Shown in pieces: positions 32,669-42,721 of a stretch of 64,000 nucleotides of DNA. Under the pieces are notes generated by a model. It worked only from the letters and a program-made list of their open reading frames with translations, made no database searches and was not told where the DNA came from. A program made the translations under genes and the position numbers. Source of the stretch: Triticum aestivum (lineage: Eukaryota; Streptophyta; Magnoliopsida; Poales; Poaceae); assembly GCF_018294505.1 (NCBI RefSeq), contig NC_057797.1:126423116-126487115 (forward strand), written 5' to 3'. The first letter of the stretch is position 1, and every line of letters begins with the position of its first letter.

Positions 32669-33418
32669 TGCTAATTTTGAAAGGTTCTGGATGTTGCATG
32701 TGAAACTTGCTACTAGTGCAATTGTGTAATGGGGTAGCTGAGTGCTGAAGCTATATCATGTTGTACTTTGATGTATTTCAATTATGAAATCCTGCTTCAT
32801 TAATATGGAAATGGAATATATTATGTGCTTAATATTAATGTCAATTAGACTAGTAAATGGATTATTAATAATAGGGCAATTAGCCTGCTAATTGGCTAAT
32901 TAGCTTGCTAATTGGGTTTTCCTATTGCAAACGCTTAATGAGAAAACACCGTGGGTGATGACCTGAGGCAACGCATAAAGTTTCTAGGAACAAACCGTGT
33001 TGGATCAATGAACAATCACACACGACATTCTCTTCAAAACTGTTTGCGTTATGCCACCCTGCGCAAACGTTTTCCATATAGTGATTGTGTGGGATGTATA
33101 TACGAACGGAAATGTTTAGTGGTGATGGACTGTGTGGGATGTACTTATGACCGGAAATGATTTTGCCTGTATAATTGTATTTTTTGAGCACTACTATACG
33201 TATTTCTGTATTTGAGTGCTCGCCGGTCGCACATGACCTCATTTTTCTCTGTGTGTGTGTGTGTGTGCGTGTGTGTGTGCCAAGAGGGTATATCCCCAAC
33301 GGTTTCTGGGTCGTGTGGGAAGGACCCCCTTATCGCCCACACTCACTTGGCGACGGTTCTGAATGTCATCGCGGAAAGGGGTTAAAAACCATTTGTTTAG
33401 CACTGACGCGTACCAGTG
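32669..33418. repeat. Right terminal and subterminal region of CACTA F
   Basis: Non-coding. Includes CCGTGTTGGAT, ATCACACACGA and GATTGTGTGGGATGTA motifs, a (TG)n microsatellite (33246-33281) and AACCGTCG-type subterminal repeats near 33350, ending at CCAGTG 33418. Confidence 0.65.
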
Positions 33419-33443
33419 ACAGCTCAGGACGCACATCTTTGAT

Positions 33444-34123
33444 ACTTAGGCGAGTACGGGATCGTAGCTAAGCCCCCGAGTGAGGGGATTGCTCTTCACT
33501 CAGAGTGTTTCTTAACTTAGGCGAATATGGTTCATGGCTAAGCCCCCGAGTGAGGGGATTGCTCTTCGCTCGAAGTGTTTTTTAACTTAGGCAAATACGG
33601 GGTCGCGGCTAAGCCCCCGAGTGAGAGGATTGCTCTTCACTCGGAGTGTGTTTTATAACTTAGGCGAGTACGGGGTCGTAGCTAAGCCCCCGAGTGAGAG
33701 GATTGCTCTTCACTCAGAGTATGTTTTGAAACTTAGGCGAATCAGGTTCACGGCTATGCCCCCGAGTGAGAGGGTTGCTCTTCACTTGGAGCATGTTTTG
33801 AAACTTACGCGAGTACGGGGTCGCAGCAAACCCCCGAGTGAGAGGATTGCTCTTCACTCGGAGTATGTTTTGAAACTTAGGCGAGTACGGGGTCGCTGCT
33901 AAGCCCCCGAGTTAGAGGGTTGCTCTTCACTCGAAGTATGTTTTGAAACTTAGGCAAATCGGGTTTGTGGCTAAGCCCGTGAGTGAGAGGGTTGCTCTTC
34001 ACTCGGAGTATGTTTTGAAACTTAGGCGAATCGGGTTCGCGGCTAAACCCCCGAGTGAGAGGGTTTCTCTTCATTCGGAGTATGTTTTGAAACTTAGGTG
34101 AATCGGGTTCGTGGCTGAGCCAC
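33444..34123. repeat. 72-bp tandem array of the Tat element, about 9.4 copies
   Basis: Units begin ACTTAGGCGA and contain AAGCCCCCGAGTGAGAGG and TTGCTCTTCACTCGGAGT. Starts at 33444, 33515, 33585, 33658, 33731, 33803, 33875, 33948, 34020 and 34092 (spacing 70-73). The last unit is interrupted at 34123 by element D. Internal arrays between pol and the 3' LTR are usual in Tat elements. Confidence 0.95.
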
Positions 34124-35537
34124 TGACACATCTCCAACGCATCTACTTTTCCAAACACTTTTGGCCTTGTTTTGGACTCTAACTTGCATGATTTGAATAG
34201 AACTAACCCGGACTGACATTGTTTTCAGCAGAATTGCCATGGTGTTATTTTTGTGCAGAAATAAAAGTTCTCAGAATGACCTGAAAATAAACGGAGATTA
34301 CTTTTGGAATATATAAAATATACTGGTGAAAGAATCAAGGCCAGGGGGCCACACCCTGACCATGAGGGTGGGGGCGCGCCTACCCCCCCCCCCCATTTGC
34401 GCGCCCCCTGCCTCATGGGCCCCCTGGTGCTCCTCCGACCTCAACTCCAACTCTATATATTCGTGTTCGGGGAGAAAAAAATTGGAGAGAAGGATTCATC
34501 ATGTTTTACGACGCGGAGTCGCCGCCAAGCCCTAATCTCTCTCGGGAGGGCTGATCTGGAGTCCGTTTGGGACTCCAAAGAGGGGAATCCGTCGCCATCG
34601 TCATCATCAACCTTCCTCCATCACCAATTTCATGATGCTCACCACCGTGCGTGAGTAATTCCATCGTGGGTTTGTTGGACGGTGATGGTTTGGATGAGAT
34701 TTATCATGTAATCGAGTTAGTTTTGTTAGGGTTTGATCCCTAGTATCCACTATGTTCTGAGATTGATGTTGCTATGACTTTGCTATGCTTAATGCTTGTC
34801 ACTAGGGCCCGAGTGACATGATTTCAGATCTGAAACTATTATGTTTTCATGAATATATGTGAGTTCTTGATCCTATCTTGCAAGTCTATAGTCACCTATT
34901 ATGTGTTATGATCCGTTAACCCCGAAGTGACAATAACCGAGATACTTACCTGTGATGACCGTAGTTTGAGGAGTTCATGTATTCACTATGTGTTAATGCT
35001 TTGGTCCGGTACTCTATTAAAAGGAGGCCTTAATATCCCTTAGTTTCCAATAGGACCCCGCTGCCACGGGAGGGTAGGACAAAAGATGTCATGCAAGTTC
35101 TTTTCCATAAGCACGTATGACTATATTCGGAATACATGCCTACATTACATTGATGAGCTGGAGCTAGTTCTGTGTCGCCCTATGTTATAACTATTGCACG
35201 AGGAATCACATCCGACATAATTATCCATCACTGATCCATTGCCTATGAGCTTTTCATATATTGTTCTTCGCTTATTTACTTTTCTGTTGCTACTGTTACA
35301 ATCACTATAAAACCAAAACTGCTACCGTTACTTTTGGCACCGTTACCACTACTATCATATTACTTTGCTACTAAATAATTTGTTGCAGATATTAAGTTTC
35401 CAGGTGTGGTTGAATTGACAACTCAGTTGCTAATACTTGAGAATAGTTTTTGGCTCCCCTTGTGTCGAATCAATAAATTTGGGTTGAATACTCTACCCTC
35501 GAAAATTGTTGTGATGCCCTATACTTGTGTGTTATCA
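34124..35537 (+). repeat. 5' LTR of element D
   Basis: 1414 bp, TGACACATCTCC...TGTGTTATCA. The first bases are mutated relative to the right copy (TGATACGTCTCC). GC-rich quasi-palindrome at 34349-34432, including a poly-C run, followed by TATA at 34454-34461. Confidence 0.95.
34454..34461 (+). promoter_or_regulatory. TATA box of the D 5' LTR
   Basis: CTCTATATATTCG, about 20 bp after the GC-rich block. The same place in the 3' LTR (51040-51047) keeps TATATATT. Confidence 0.7.
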
Positions 35538-35548
35538 AGACTATTTTC

Positions 35549-35565
35549 TGGCGCCGTTGCCGGGG
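35549..35565 (+). other. Primer binding site of D (tRNA-Asp)
   Basis: TGGCGCCGTTGCCGGGG, 17 of 17 bases complementary to the 3' end of plant tRNA-Asp (known from Athila elements), 11 bp after the LTR. Confidence 0.92.
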
Positions 35566-35615
35566 AGCATAGCTCTATTCTTTGAGTCACTTGGGATTTA
35601 TATCTGCTGATCACT

Positions 35616-36226
35616 ATGACTAACTTGAAAGATCAAAGAACCAAGATTTTTCCCTCAACCACGAGGGGAGGTAAGGAACTGCCATCTAGCTCTGCACTTG
35701 ATTCACCTTCTGTTTTGAGTAAACTTGTGACGCCTACTGCTGCTATTCATTCTGATATGTCGCATGTTAATGATGATGCCACTTCTGCTTTGCATGATAC
35801 TTATGATGAAACTACTTCTATGCTTGATAATACTGTTCCACTAGGTGAATTTCTTGATGAACAACTTGCTGGGGTTAGAGAGAATGAAATTGTTGAAACT
35901 AATAATATTGATGAAAGTGATGATGAAGATTCTCCCCCTAGATATTAATTGCTTGTTGTGCCTGAGGGTTATGGGATGAAGAAACTGTTAGGGACTTCTT
36001 AGCTTGCAATGATAGATCTGATCTTAAGAAATTATTAGCTAAGATTAAAGAAAAATCCTTGAATGCTAGAATGAAATATGACCCTACTTTTGCTCCTTCA
36101 CCTATCTTTATTACTGATAAGGATTATGATTTCTCTGTCGATCCTGAGTTAATTACTTTGGTTGAATCTGATCCTTTTTATGGCTATGAATCTAAAACTG
36201 GTGTGGCACATCTTACTAAATTAAAT
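35616..36226 (+). pseudogene. Gag of element D, N-terminal part
   Basis: Starts ATG 35616 (MTNLKDQRTKIFPSTTRGGK). The first 110 codons are open and acidic, ending at TAA 35946. The homologous frame then resumes shifted (DEETVRDFLACNDRSDLKK) and is open to the E insertion at 36226, where VAHLTKLN is cut. Thus one stop and a frameshift near 35946-35975. The second part holds the start of the Athila gag core. The frame continues at 45563. Confidence 0.75.
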
Positions 36227-39009
36227 TGTAACATCCCAAATTTTCAAATTTGGAATGTTATACGTAGTCATCCATGCATATCATACTTTATTCGCATTTT
36301 GTCTCGCGATCCTCAAAAATCCTAAGCAACTCAAGGACCCTCGGAAAGAGTTGGGGATTTCTCGGTTTTCAAATTTGATTTTTATCAAATTTTGAAACGA
36401 GGATTTTTTATTTTAATTATTTTCTCTCCAAAAACATTTCATACTAAAATATATGAGAGGAGATAATATGACTTCTCCAAGATAATTGAAATATTGGAGG
36501 AAAGATATTAAAATCAAATATTTGTTTTATTTGGATTTTATTGCAATTTTGTTTGCATTAGAAAAATTGCACGTTTTTCAAAATTGCATTTTAGGGCCAA
36601 GAAAATGTTCATCTCGTTGTAAATATTTTATTTAGACGGTGAAAAATTATTTTGGAATTTTTAGATTTTTATTTATTTTTCTAGGATTTTATTTCGGTCG
36701 GCGAAATTATAAAAAAAAGTTTCGCGCCCGACTGGGCCTAAGGCCCAGCCGAGCCAGGCCGGCCTGAGCCGCCGCCGCCGACCCGGACTCCAAGTCTGAG
36801 CCGGACTCCCCCCCCCCCCCCCCCCCCGCCGCCGCTGCCTTGCCTCCTCCCCCAAGCAGCCGCCGCCTCCCTCCCCTTTAAATACCGCCGCCCCCCCTAG
36901 AGCCCAAGCCGCCGCCGGCCGCAGCCCCTCGGCCCGCCACCTGCAGCCGCCCTCCCCGCCGCCTGCAGCCACCGCCAGGAGCCGCCGCCGCCTCCCGCCG
37001 TCGCCGCCGCCGTAGCCCCGCCACCCGCCGCCGCCCCGTCGCCGCATTGGAGCCCCGCCGGAGCCCCGCCGGAGCCGAGCCGAGGTAGCCGCCGCACCGC
37101 CCCGGTTTTCTAAAGAAAATCGTTCGGTTTTTTTAGAAACCCTAGATCCATTTTTTTGGTTTCGCCGGTTTTTTCGGTTCTTCTAGTTAGCGGACGTTCG
37201 TCCAAACGTTTGTTTTAACGAACGGTTCTTCGCCCGTTAGATACAACTAACGAACGCTCGTTCGTTAGTCTGTTCCTCAGTTTTCTTTTATCGGATTTAT
37301 TCCGCGATTTTCTCTGATGCGATTTCTGATCCGATCTTAGTTTCTGTTTTTCTTTTCGCTCGTTAGTCAGAATCAGGCGATTCAAGCGCCTAGAGTTTCG
37401 CCTCGAAACCCTCTTTCCGTTTAACCAACTCAAACAAGTTTTTGCTACTGTGAAATTTTACCTAGTTTCAGATTAGTAAATGAAGCTTCTTTCTTTCGCC
37501 GTTTGAGTTTCGTTGCTCCATTTGATTTGATTCTTTTTGCGAACCAGAGTTCTTAACTTGAACTTTCTGGTCAACCTCTTTAATTTGAGTTTTGCTTGTG
37601 CATCGTTGCTTGTTACTTATGTATGGTATTGTTTGCTTGCGATAGAACACCCGGAGTGCGAAGCGTGCTACTACGAGTCCCTAGGTTTCATAGATCGTCA
37701 GCAAGGAAAGTAACACTTTGATAATATCCCTTTATCACCCAGTTTTTATGCATTAGTTCCAATCCTCAAACATTGCATGATTAGGATGTCATTAACTTAT
37801 GGGTTGGGAAGTAGTTGATGAGGTAGAACCTATTTCCCTGTTACATTCAAACCCTTGGGAGTTACTTCTACGCGTTGCTTATATACTATGCTATGCTATG
37901 CTCATAGACGTGGTTTGGGTTTGAGTGAAATACATGACAGATGTGAGCTTGTTAATTAATGGTTCAACTTAAGGTGGCAACTTAATCAAACAACTGGGTG
38001 GATTGAGGCACCTGGAGTACCCAGTGTTGCCTGTATTTTTGGAAATCCCGGAGTACCCGTGTGATCTTCCTATGGACTGCCACCCAGGCTCAAAGGGAAC
38101 TGAGATGATTCATGCTAGAAACTTCTGTGTGCAGCCACAAGCTATTATGGGCTTTAGCATAGTTGAGTAAGTTACGTGAAGCTCTTGAAGAGGCAGATCA
38201 GCAGGTAGTGGGATGTAGGTTTGGTATGGTCTGTCCGGAGTAGAGAGTTAATGTTTCTGAAAGACTGTGTCTCGGTCATTTGTTTCTCAAACACCCTATA
38301 GTGCGAGAATACCAATGGAGGCGATCGAGTCTTGTGGGGAAAAGTGCACAAACCTCTGCAGAGTGTACAATCTAATCATGGTTAGCCGTGTCCCCGGTTA
38401 TGGAAAATTCTTGAGTATCTAGTACTTGGGTTATCAAAAGTATCTCATCATGTTTAACTAATATTTTTTGGTTGTTAATCACTTTAATTGGGATTGAGTT
38501 GGAGGAACCTTCTCAATGACGTTTGAACTACCATGATAGTTAAATTAAAATCTATTCCTTTGTTGTAGGCAAAAATTGGCTTTTCGCAAAACTATAACCA
38601 TAGAGCTTTCCACTAGCCAAATATGCATGTAGTGATAGCATTATTCTGTTCTTGCTCTACTGTGTTACTTTGCCAGCATATTCCATGTGCTGACCCGTTT
38701 TCGGGCTGCAACGTATTATGTTGCAGACTTTTCAGACGAGGAGTAAGGTTCGTTAGGTCGTTGCCGTGCAGCTCAGCTATGTCGTTGGAGTTGATGGACT
38801 CACTTTATCTTCCAAGCCTTCCGTTGTTATCGTATTAGATGGCCTTAAGCCATATTATTGTAATAAGCTCTCTCTTGAGACATTCGATGTAATAAGTGTG
38901 TGATTGCTACTCTGTTATAAATCCTTCGAGTACTGTGTGTGTCAGCATTACCGATCCAGGGATGACACTAAAGCATAGAGACTTGACCATCTGAGGTCGG
39001 GTCGCTACA
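36227..39009 (+). repeat. 5' LTR of element E
   Basis: 2783 bp, TGTAACATCCCAAATTTTC...GGTCGCTACA. A CG-rich section (about 36720-37100, GCC/CCG repeats and a poly-C run at 36808-36827) follows a TTTAAATA box (about 36875-36883 lies within it). Long open frames here are due to composition. Confidence 0.95.
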
Positions 39010-39012
39010 AGA

Positions 39013-39024
39013 TGGTATTAGAGC
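39013..39024 (+). other. Primer binding site of E (initiator tRNA-Met type)
   Basis: TGGTATTAGAGC, one mismatch to the usual TGGTATCAGAGC, 3 bp after the LTR. Confidence 0.85.
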
Positions 39025-39116
39025 ACACTCTGAATGTAGGACACGACCACTAAGATAAACCCTAGGCCACCCTTCTCTTCTCATTTCTGACTCCTCTGCA
39101 TTTTCTACTCTTTAGG

Positions 39117-39853
39117 ATGACGGAGATGAAGAACAAGTTTGCCCAACCGGATGAAGACACACCATTTGGACGCCACTTGAAGGAAGTCACTAGGTACTTG
39201 AACATTGGAATACCAAGCTTCACCGGGACGTACATCGCAACTTTACCTGAAGAGGAGCGCTGGAGGATTCAAGTACAAGTTCTAGGAAGGACGTTCTCAC
39301 CAACTTCTAAACCCATAGAGTTTTCTTTCGAAGCACCCACCTGGTGTCTAGGTAAGAGCATGGCAGCCCACATTACCATGGGACGCATTGGAGAAGTCTA
39401 CAACAGAGATCTTAAGGACATTATTTACCAAATATGTGGGTGCCGAGATGAGCAATGGGAAGTAATCAGCACCAGGAAGGATAGATCCATTGCAGCTTTC
39501 ATCCAGGAGTTAAACCAGCACATTCGACGTCAGGAAAACTAGATGTGCACGGACATGCTAGACTTAAAGAAGGCAAAGACTAGAATCATCGAGCTAGAGG
39601 AAGAACTCAAGTTTGTACGCGATGGATATGAGGAGGAAATCAAGACACTACTGGAGAAGAATGACGACCTAGTCAAGAAGATCGGAGTATTCATGGGAGG
39701 ACCAGCACCAATAGAAGAAGAATAAGAACCCAAGGAGATACGCCTCAAGGACTACATCATCATCGACGACACCGATTCCGATCCTAGTGATGATGACTTT
39801 AAAGACGAAGCTGGAGCAGACATCATGGAGTCTTCCACCGATCAAAATTTCTA
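39117..39853 (+). pseudogene. Extra ORF upstream of gag in chromovirus E
   Basis: One continuous frame of about 245 codons from ATG 39117 to a final TAG at 39851-39853, interrupted by TAG (39540-39542) and TAA (39723-39725). Residues 15-105 show helix, then strands ERWRIQVQVLGRTF and KPIEFSFEAPTW, then a helix GKSMAAHITMGRIGEVY. This order and the GKS...AA pattern resemble a dsRNA-binding domain, at low confidence. Residues 140-190 form a coiled coil (KKAKTRIIELEEELKFV). The tail is acidic (DDTDSDPSDDDF). It lies between primer site and gag, so it belongs to E. Chromoviruses do not normally need such an ORF. Confidence 0.55.
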
Positions 39854-40050
39854 GATGACTACCATATATCACTAGTATTCCCCCATGTATTTAGTAGCAT
39901 TTGAGCACTTATGTGATAGTTCTAGATCGATTGTATGCCCTTGCTTGATTGATTGAGCGAAATGATTTTGTTTGTCTCATGTGCATATGGGTAGTGTTTT
40001 CTCATTAGACCCCTTCTCTATTCTAAATCTCTTCCATCTAAACCCCTCAG

Positions 40051-41060
40051 ATGCCTCCGCGACGTGACACCGGTTTTTCCTTCCCACCGGAGCTCACCCA
40101 GTTGATCCAACAGCAGAATACGTTGATGCAATAGCTAGTTCAGAATTAGGCAACAACAACAACAACAACCCGCCGCCCATGGACAACCTAGCCCGTTTTC
40201 TAAGGTTACAGCCGCCGGTGCTTTCCAGTAGCACTGAACCCATAGTTGCGGACGATTGGCTACGCCGTATTGGAGTTGACCACCGCAGGTTGCACAGATG
40301 CTGAGAGAGTGTGCTTTGCCGCACATCAATTGGATGGACCAGCAGCCCCATGGTGGGAGAATTACACAGCCACTTTTCCTATAGCCAATGTCACTTGGGA
40401 CCAGTTTTAGCAAGCTTTCCGCACAACCCATGTCTCCACTGGAGCTATGCAAATGAAGAAGCGGAAGTTCCGCAACCTACGCCAGGGGAACCGTACTGTG
40501 GCTCAGTACGTGGATGAGTTTAGCAAGTTATCTCGCTACGCCCCTGATGATGTGGCTACAGATGCCGCGAAGCAGGAGAAGTTTATGGAAGGGCTAAATT
40601 ATGAGATGAGTATGCAGTTGATGGTAGCAACCTTCAACAACTACCAGGAGTCGGTAGATAAGGCTCTTACGATTGACGGGAAGCAGCAGCAGATTGAGAG
40701 CCGCAAGAGGAAGTATGGACAAGGAAAGTATACCTTAGGAGCTCAGCAAAAACCTCGCCTAACCCCGAACTCAGGAGGACTTGTTCATAACCATGGAGGT
40801 CACAACCACACTGGAGGAGGATCGCATAACCACAGTGGATCTAACAATGGGAATGGGAATGGAACCAACAATAATCATAACCGCCCCAACCCAGCCACAC
40901 CCGCCAAAAGGGACTTAAGTCATGTTACTTGTTTCAAGTCCGGGAAGACTGGACACTATGCCACGAAGTGCCCTGAAGGAAAGAATGGAAATGGAAATGG
41001 GAGCGCTAGGAAGAAGCCAAATCCATTCAACAAAGGACAAGTGAACCACGTTAATGTGGA
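40051..41060 (+). pseudogene. Gag of chromovirus E
   Basis: Starts ATG 40051 (MPPRRDTGFSFPP). Recognisable gag core with a Gln-rich N-terminus, DDWLRRIG, and LDGPAAPWWENYTA segments in shifted frames up to 40446, then an open frame from 40447 with VAQYVDEFSKLSRYAPDD. The zinc knuckle reads C-F-K-S-G-K-T-G-H-Y-A-T-K-C, so the second Cys is replaced by Ser and zinc binding is probably lost. TAG at 40132-40134, 40147-40149 and 40408-40410 and at least two frameshifts make it non-functional. Confidence 0.85.
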
Positions 41061-41480
41061 GGAGGTTGAAGAGCAGCCGGGCGTGGTAATAGGTAAGTTT
41101 TTGGTTAAGTCATTTACCGCTCTTGTTCTTTTCGATATCGGTGCATCGCATTCATACATATCAAGGGGATTCATGGATAAGTTTAAACTACCAACCCAAA
41201 CCCTTAGGACCCCTCTTTTAGTGAGTTCACCCGGAGCAGAGTATATGGCTAGTCGATGGGGTGACCAGATACCCTTAACCATTGGTACACATGGTTTTTC
41301 CGTCTGACCTAATTATCTTGGAGTCACAAGGATTGGATGTGATATTAGGTATGGACTGGATGTCAAAATTTGGAGGAAGCATTGACTGTGCTAGTAAGTC
41401 GATTTATCTCACCACCCAGGAAGGGAAAAAGATTAAGTATGTATCTAGGCATGTGCCTAGGAGGAGTCAAGTGAATTCCC
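41061..41480 (+). pseudogene. Protease of chromovirus E
   Basis: Continues the gag frame with LFDIGASHSYIS, where the catalytic DTG is changed to DIG, and [17 protein letters not shown] as the C-terminal motif. A frameshift near 41300 lies between the two motifs. It could not be an active aspartic protease as written, since the Thr of the active site is lost. Confidence 0.85.
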
Positions 41481-42105
41481 TTACGGGAGTTGTTCAAGAG
41501 GAAGTGCCTGTAGTGAAGGATTACCCGGATGTTTTCCCAGAGGAGTTACCAGGCATGCCACCAGATAGAGACATTGAGTTTTTGATAGAGTTGTTGCCAG
41601 GTACAGGACCAATATCCAAGAGACCCTATCGGATGCCCGTAAATGATCTGGAAGAAATTAAGAAACAGATCAAGGAGTTATTGGAGAAAGGATACATCCG
41701 AAGAAGTTCATCACCTTGGGGAGCCCTAGTACTTTTGGTTGAGAAGAAGGATAAATCCCTGAGGATGGTTGTTGATTATGGAGCATTAAATGAAGTGACG
41801 ATTAAGAACAAGTACCCACAGTCGATGATCAACAATCTGTTTGAGCAGTTGCAAGGAGCTAAAGTGTTTTCGAAGATCGATTTGCGATCGGGGTATCATC
41901 AGTTGAAGATACGAGAGAAGGACATACCGAAGACAGCGTTCACAACACGATATGGATTATACGAGTACACGGTCATGTCATTTGGACTGACTAACGCCCC
42001 TGCCTATATCATGATCATGATGAACAAGGTGTTCATGGAGTATTTGGACAAGTTTGTTGTGGTGTTTATTGATGATATTATGGTATACTCGAAGAACGAG
42101 GTAGG
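41481..42105 (+). pseudogene. Reverse transcriptase of chromovirus E, C-terminally deleted
   Basis: Open frame with the Gypsy RT blocks: [60 protein letters not shown] and the FIDD catalytic box in [15 protein letters not shown]. Immediately after it the sequence jumps to the integrase C-terminus, so the thumb, RNase H and most of integrase are gone. The join stays in frame. Confidence 0.88.
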
Positions 42106-42700
42106 AGACCGACAGTTGTTTGGACCAGACTTGATCAAAGAGTCTGAGGAGAAGGTTAAATTGATTCATGACAGACTGAAGATTGCTCAGTCCAGGCAGA
42201 AGAGTTATGCTGTCTCAAAACGCAAGGAGGTAACCTATGAAATTGGAGATCGAGCATATCTGTGAGTATCACCCTTGCGAGGAGTGAAACCTTTTGGAGT
42301 TAAGGGAAAGTTAGCCCCGAGATTTGTAGGACCATATCGTATTTTGGAACGGATGGGAGAAGTTGCCTACAAGTTGGAGTTACCCGAGGGATTGTCAGGA
42401 GTTCATGACGTGTTTCACGTTTCACAACTGAAGAAGTGTCATGCTGAGATGGCACATATATCGCTAAGAGATACAGTACCCCTGGAGGCGATTCAGTTGG
42501 ACAGTGATTTGACCTATGAGGAGAAACCAGTTAAGATTCTTGAGGTTGCCAGCAGAGTCACCCACAATAAGGTTATCAAGTTTTGTAAAGTTTAGTGGAG
42601 CCACCATACCAAGGATGAAGCCACATGGGAACGAGAGGATGATCTTCGCAAAGACCACCCACACCTATTTTCTAGCCAACCCGAATCTCGAGGGCGAGAT
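42106..42700 (+). pseudogene. Integrase C-terminus and chromodomain-like tail of E
   Basis: After the deletion join the frame reads [23 protein letters not shown] and the [19 protein letters not shown] motif of chromovirus integrases, then HVSQLKKC. The tail [14 protein letters not shown]...KVIKFCKV is followed by WSHHTKDEATWERE, as in Tekay-type chromodomains. TGA at 42263-42265 and TAG at 42593-42595 interrupt it. Chromodomains target insertion to marked chromatin in this group. Confidence 0.82.
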
Positions 42701-42705
42701 TCATC

Positions 42706-42721
42706 TTAAGGGGGGTAGGTT
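42706..42721 (+). promoter_or_regulatory. Polypurine tract of element E
   Basis: TTAAGGGGGGTAGGTT directly before the 3' LTR, the expected plus-strand primer. Confidence 0.8.

Larger units (their letters stand above)
23436..33418. mobile_element. Element F: non-autonomous CACTA transposon with captured gene fragments
   Basis: Begins CACTACTGTAGG and ends ACCAGTG (reverse complement CACTGGT), with the 3-bp duplication ACA (23433-23435 and 33419-33421) expected for the CACTA superfamily. The terminal repeats are weakly similar beyond CACT, but the host 36-bp array rejoins exactly across the element. Subterminal regions contain ACCGTGTGTGAT-type motifs in both orientations, as CACTA elements do. 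Inside, left to right: an F-box/FBD pseudogene, a 503-bp tandem array, a GC-rich ORF, a 247-bp tandem array and a B3-like fragment. No transposase is recognised. Length is 9983 bp. Confidence 0.85.

Noticed and set aside
33239..33300. TG-rich segment as a telomere-like repeat
   Set aside because: It is a simple (TG)n microsatellite in the subterminal part of the CACTA element.
33444..34123. Possible CRISPR-like array
   Set aside because: Units are contiguous tandem repeats without unique spacers, in a plant retrotransposon.
35549..35565. tRNA gene remnant
   Set aside because: Only the 17-nt complement of the tRNA 3' end is present, at the position of a primer binding site.
36673..37100. Long proline-, arginine- and glycine-rich open frames on both strands in the LTR of E (again at 43135-43660)
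   Set aside because: They follow from GCC/CCG repeats and poly-C, are open in several frames at once, and differ between the two LTRs.
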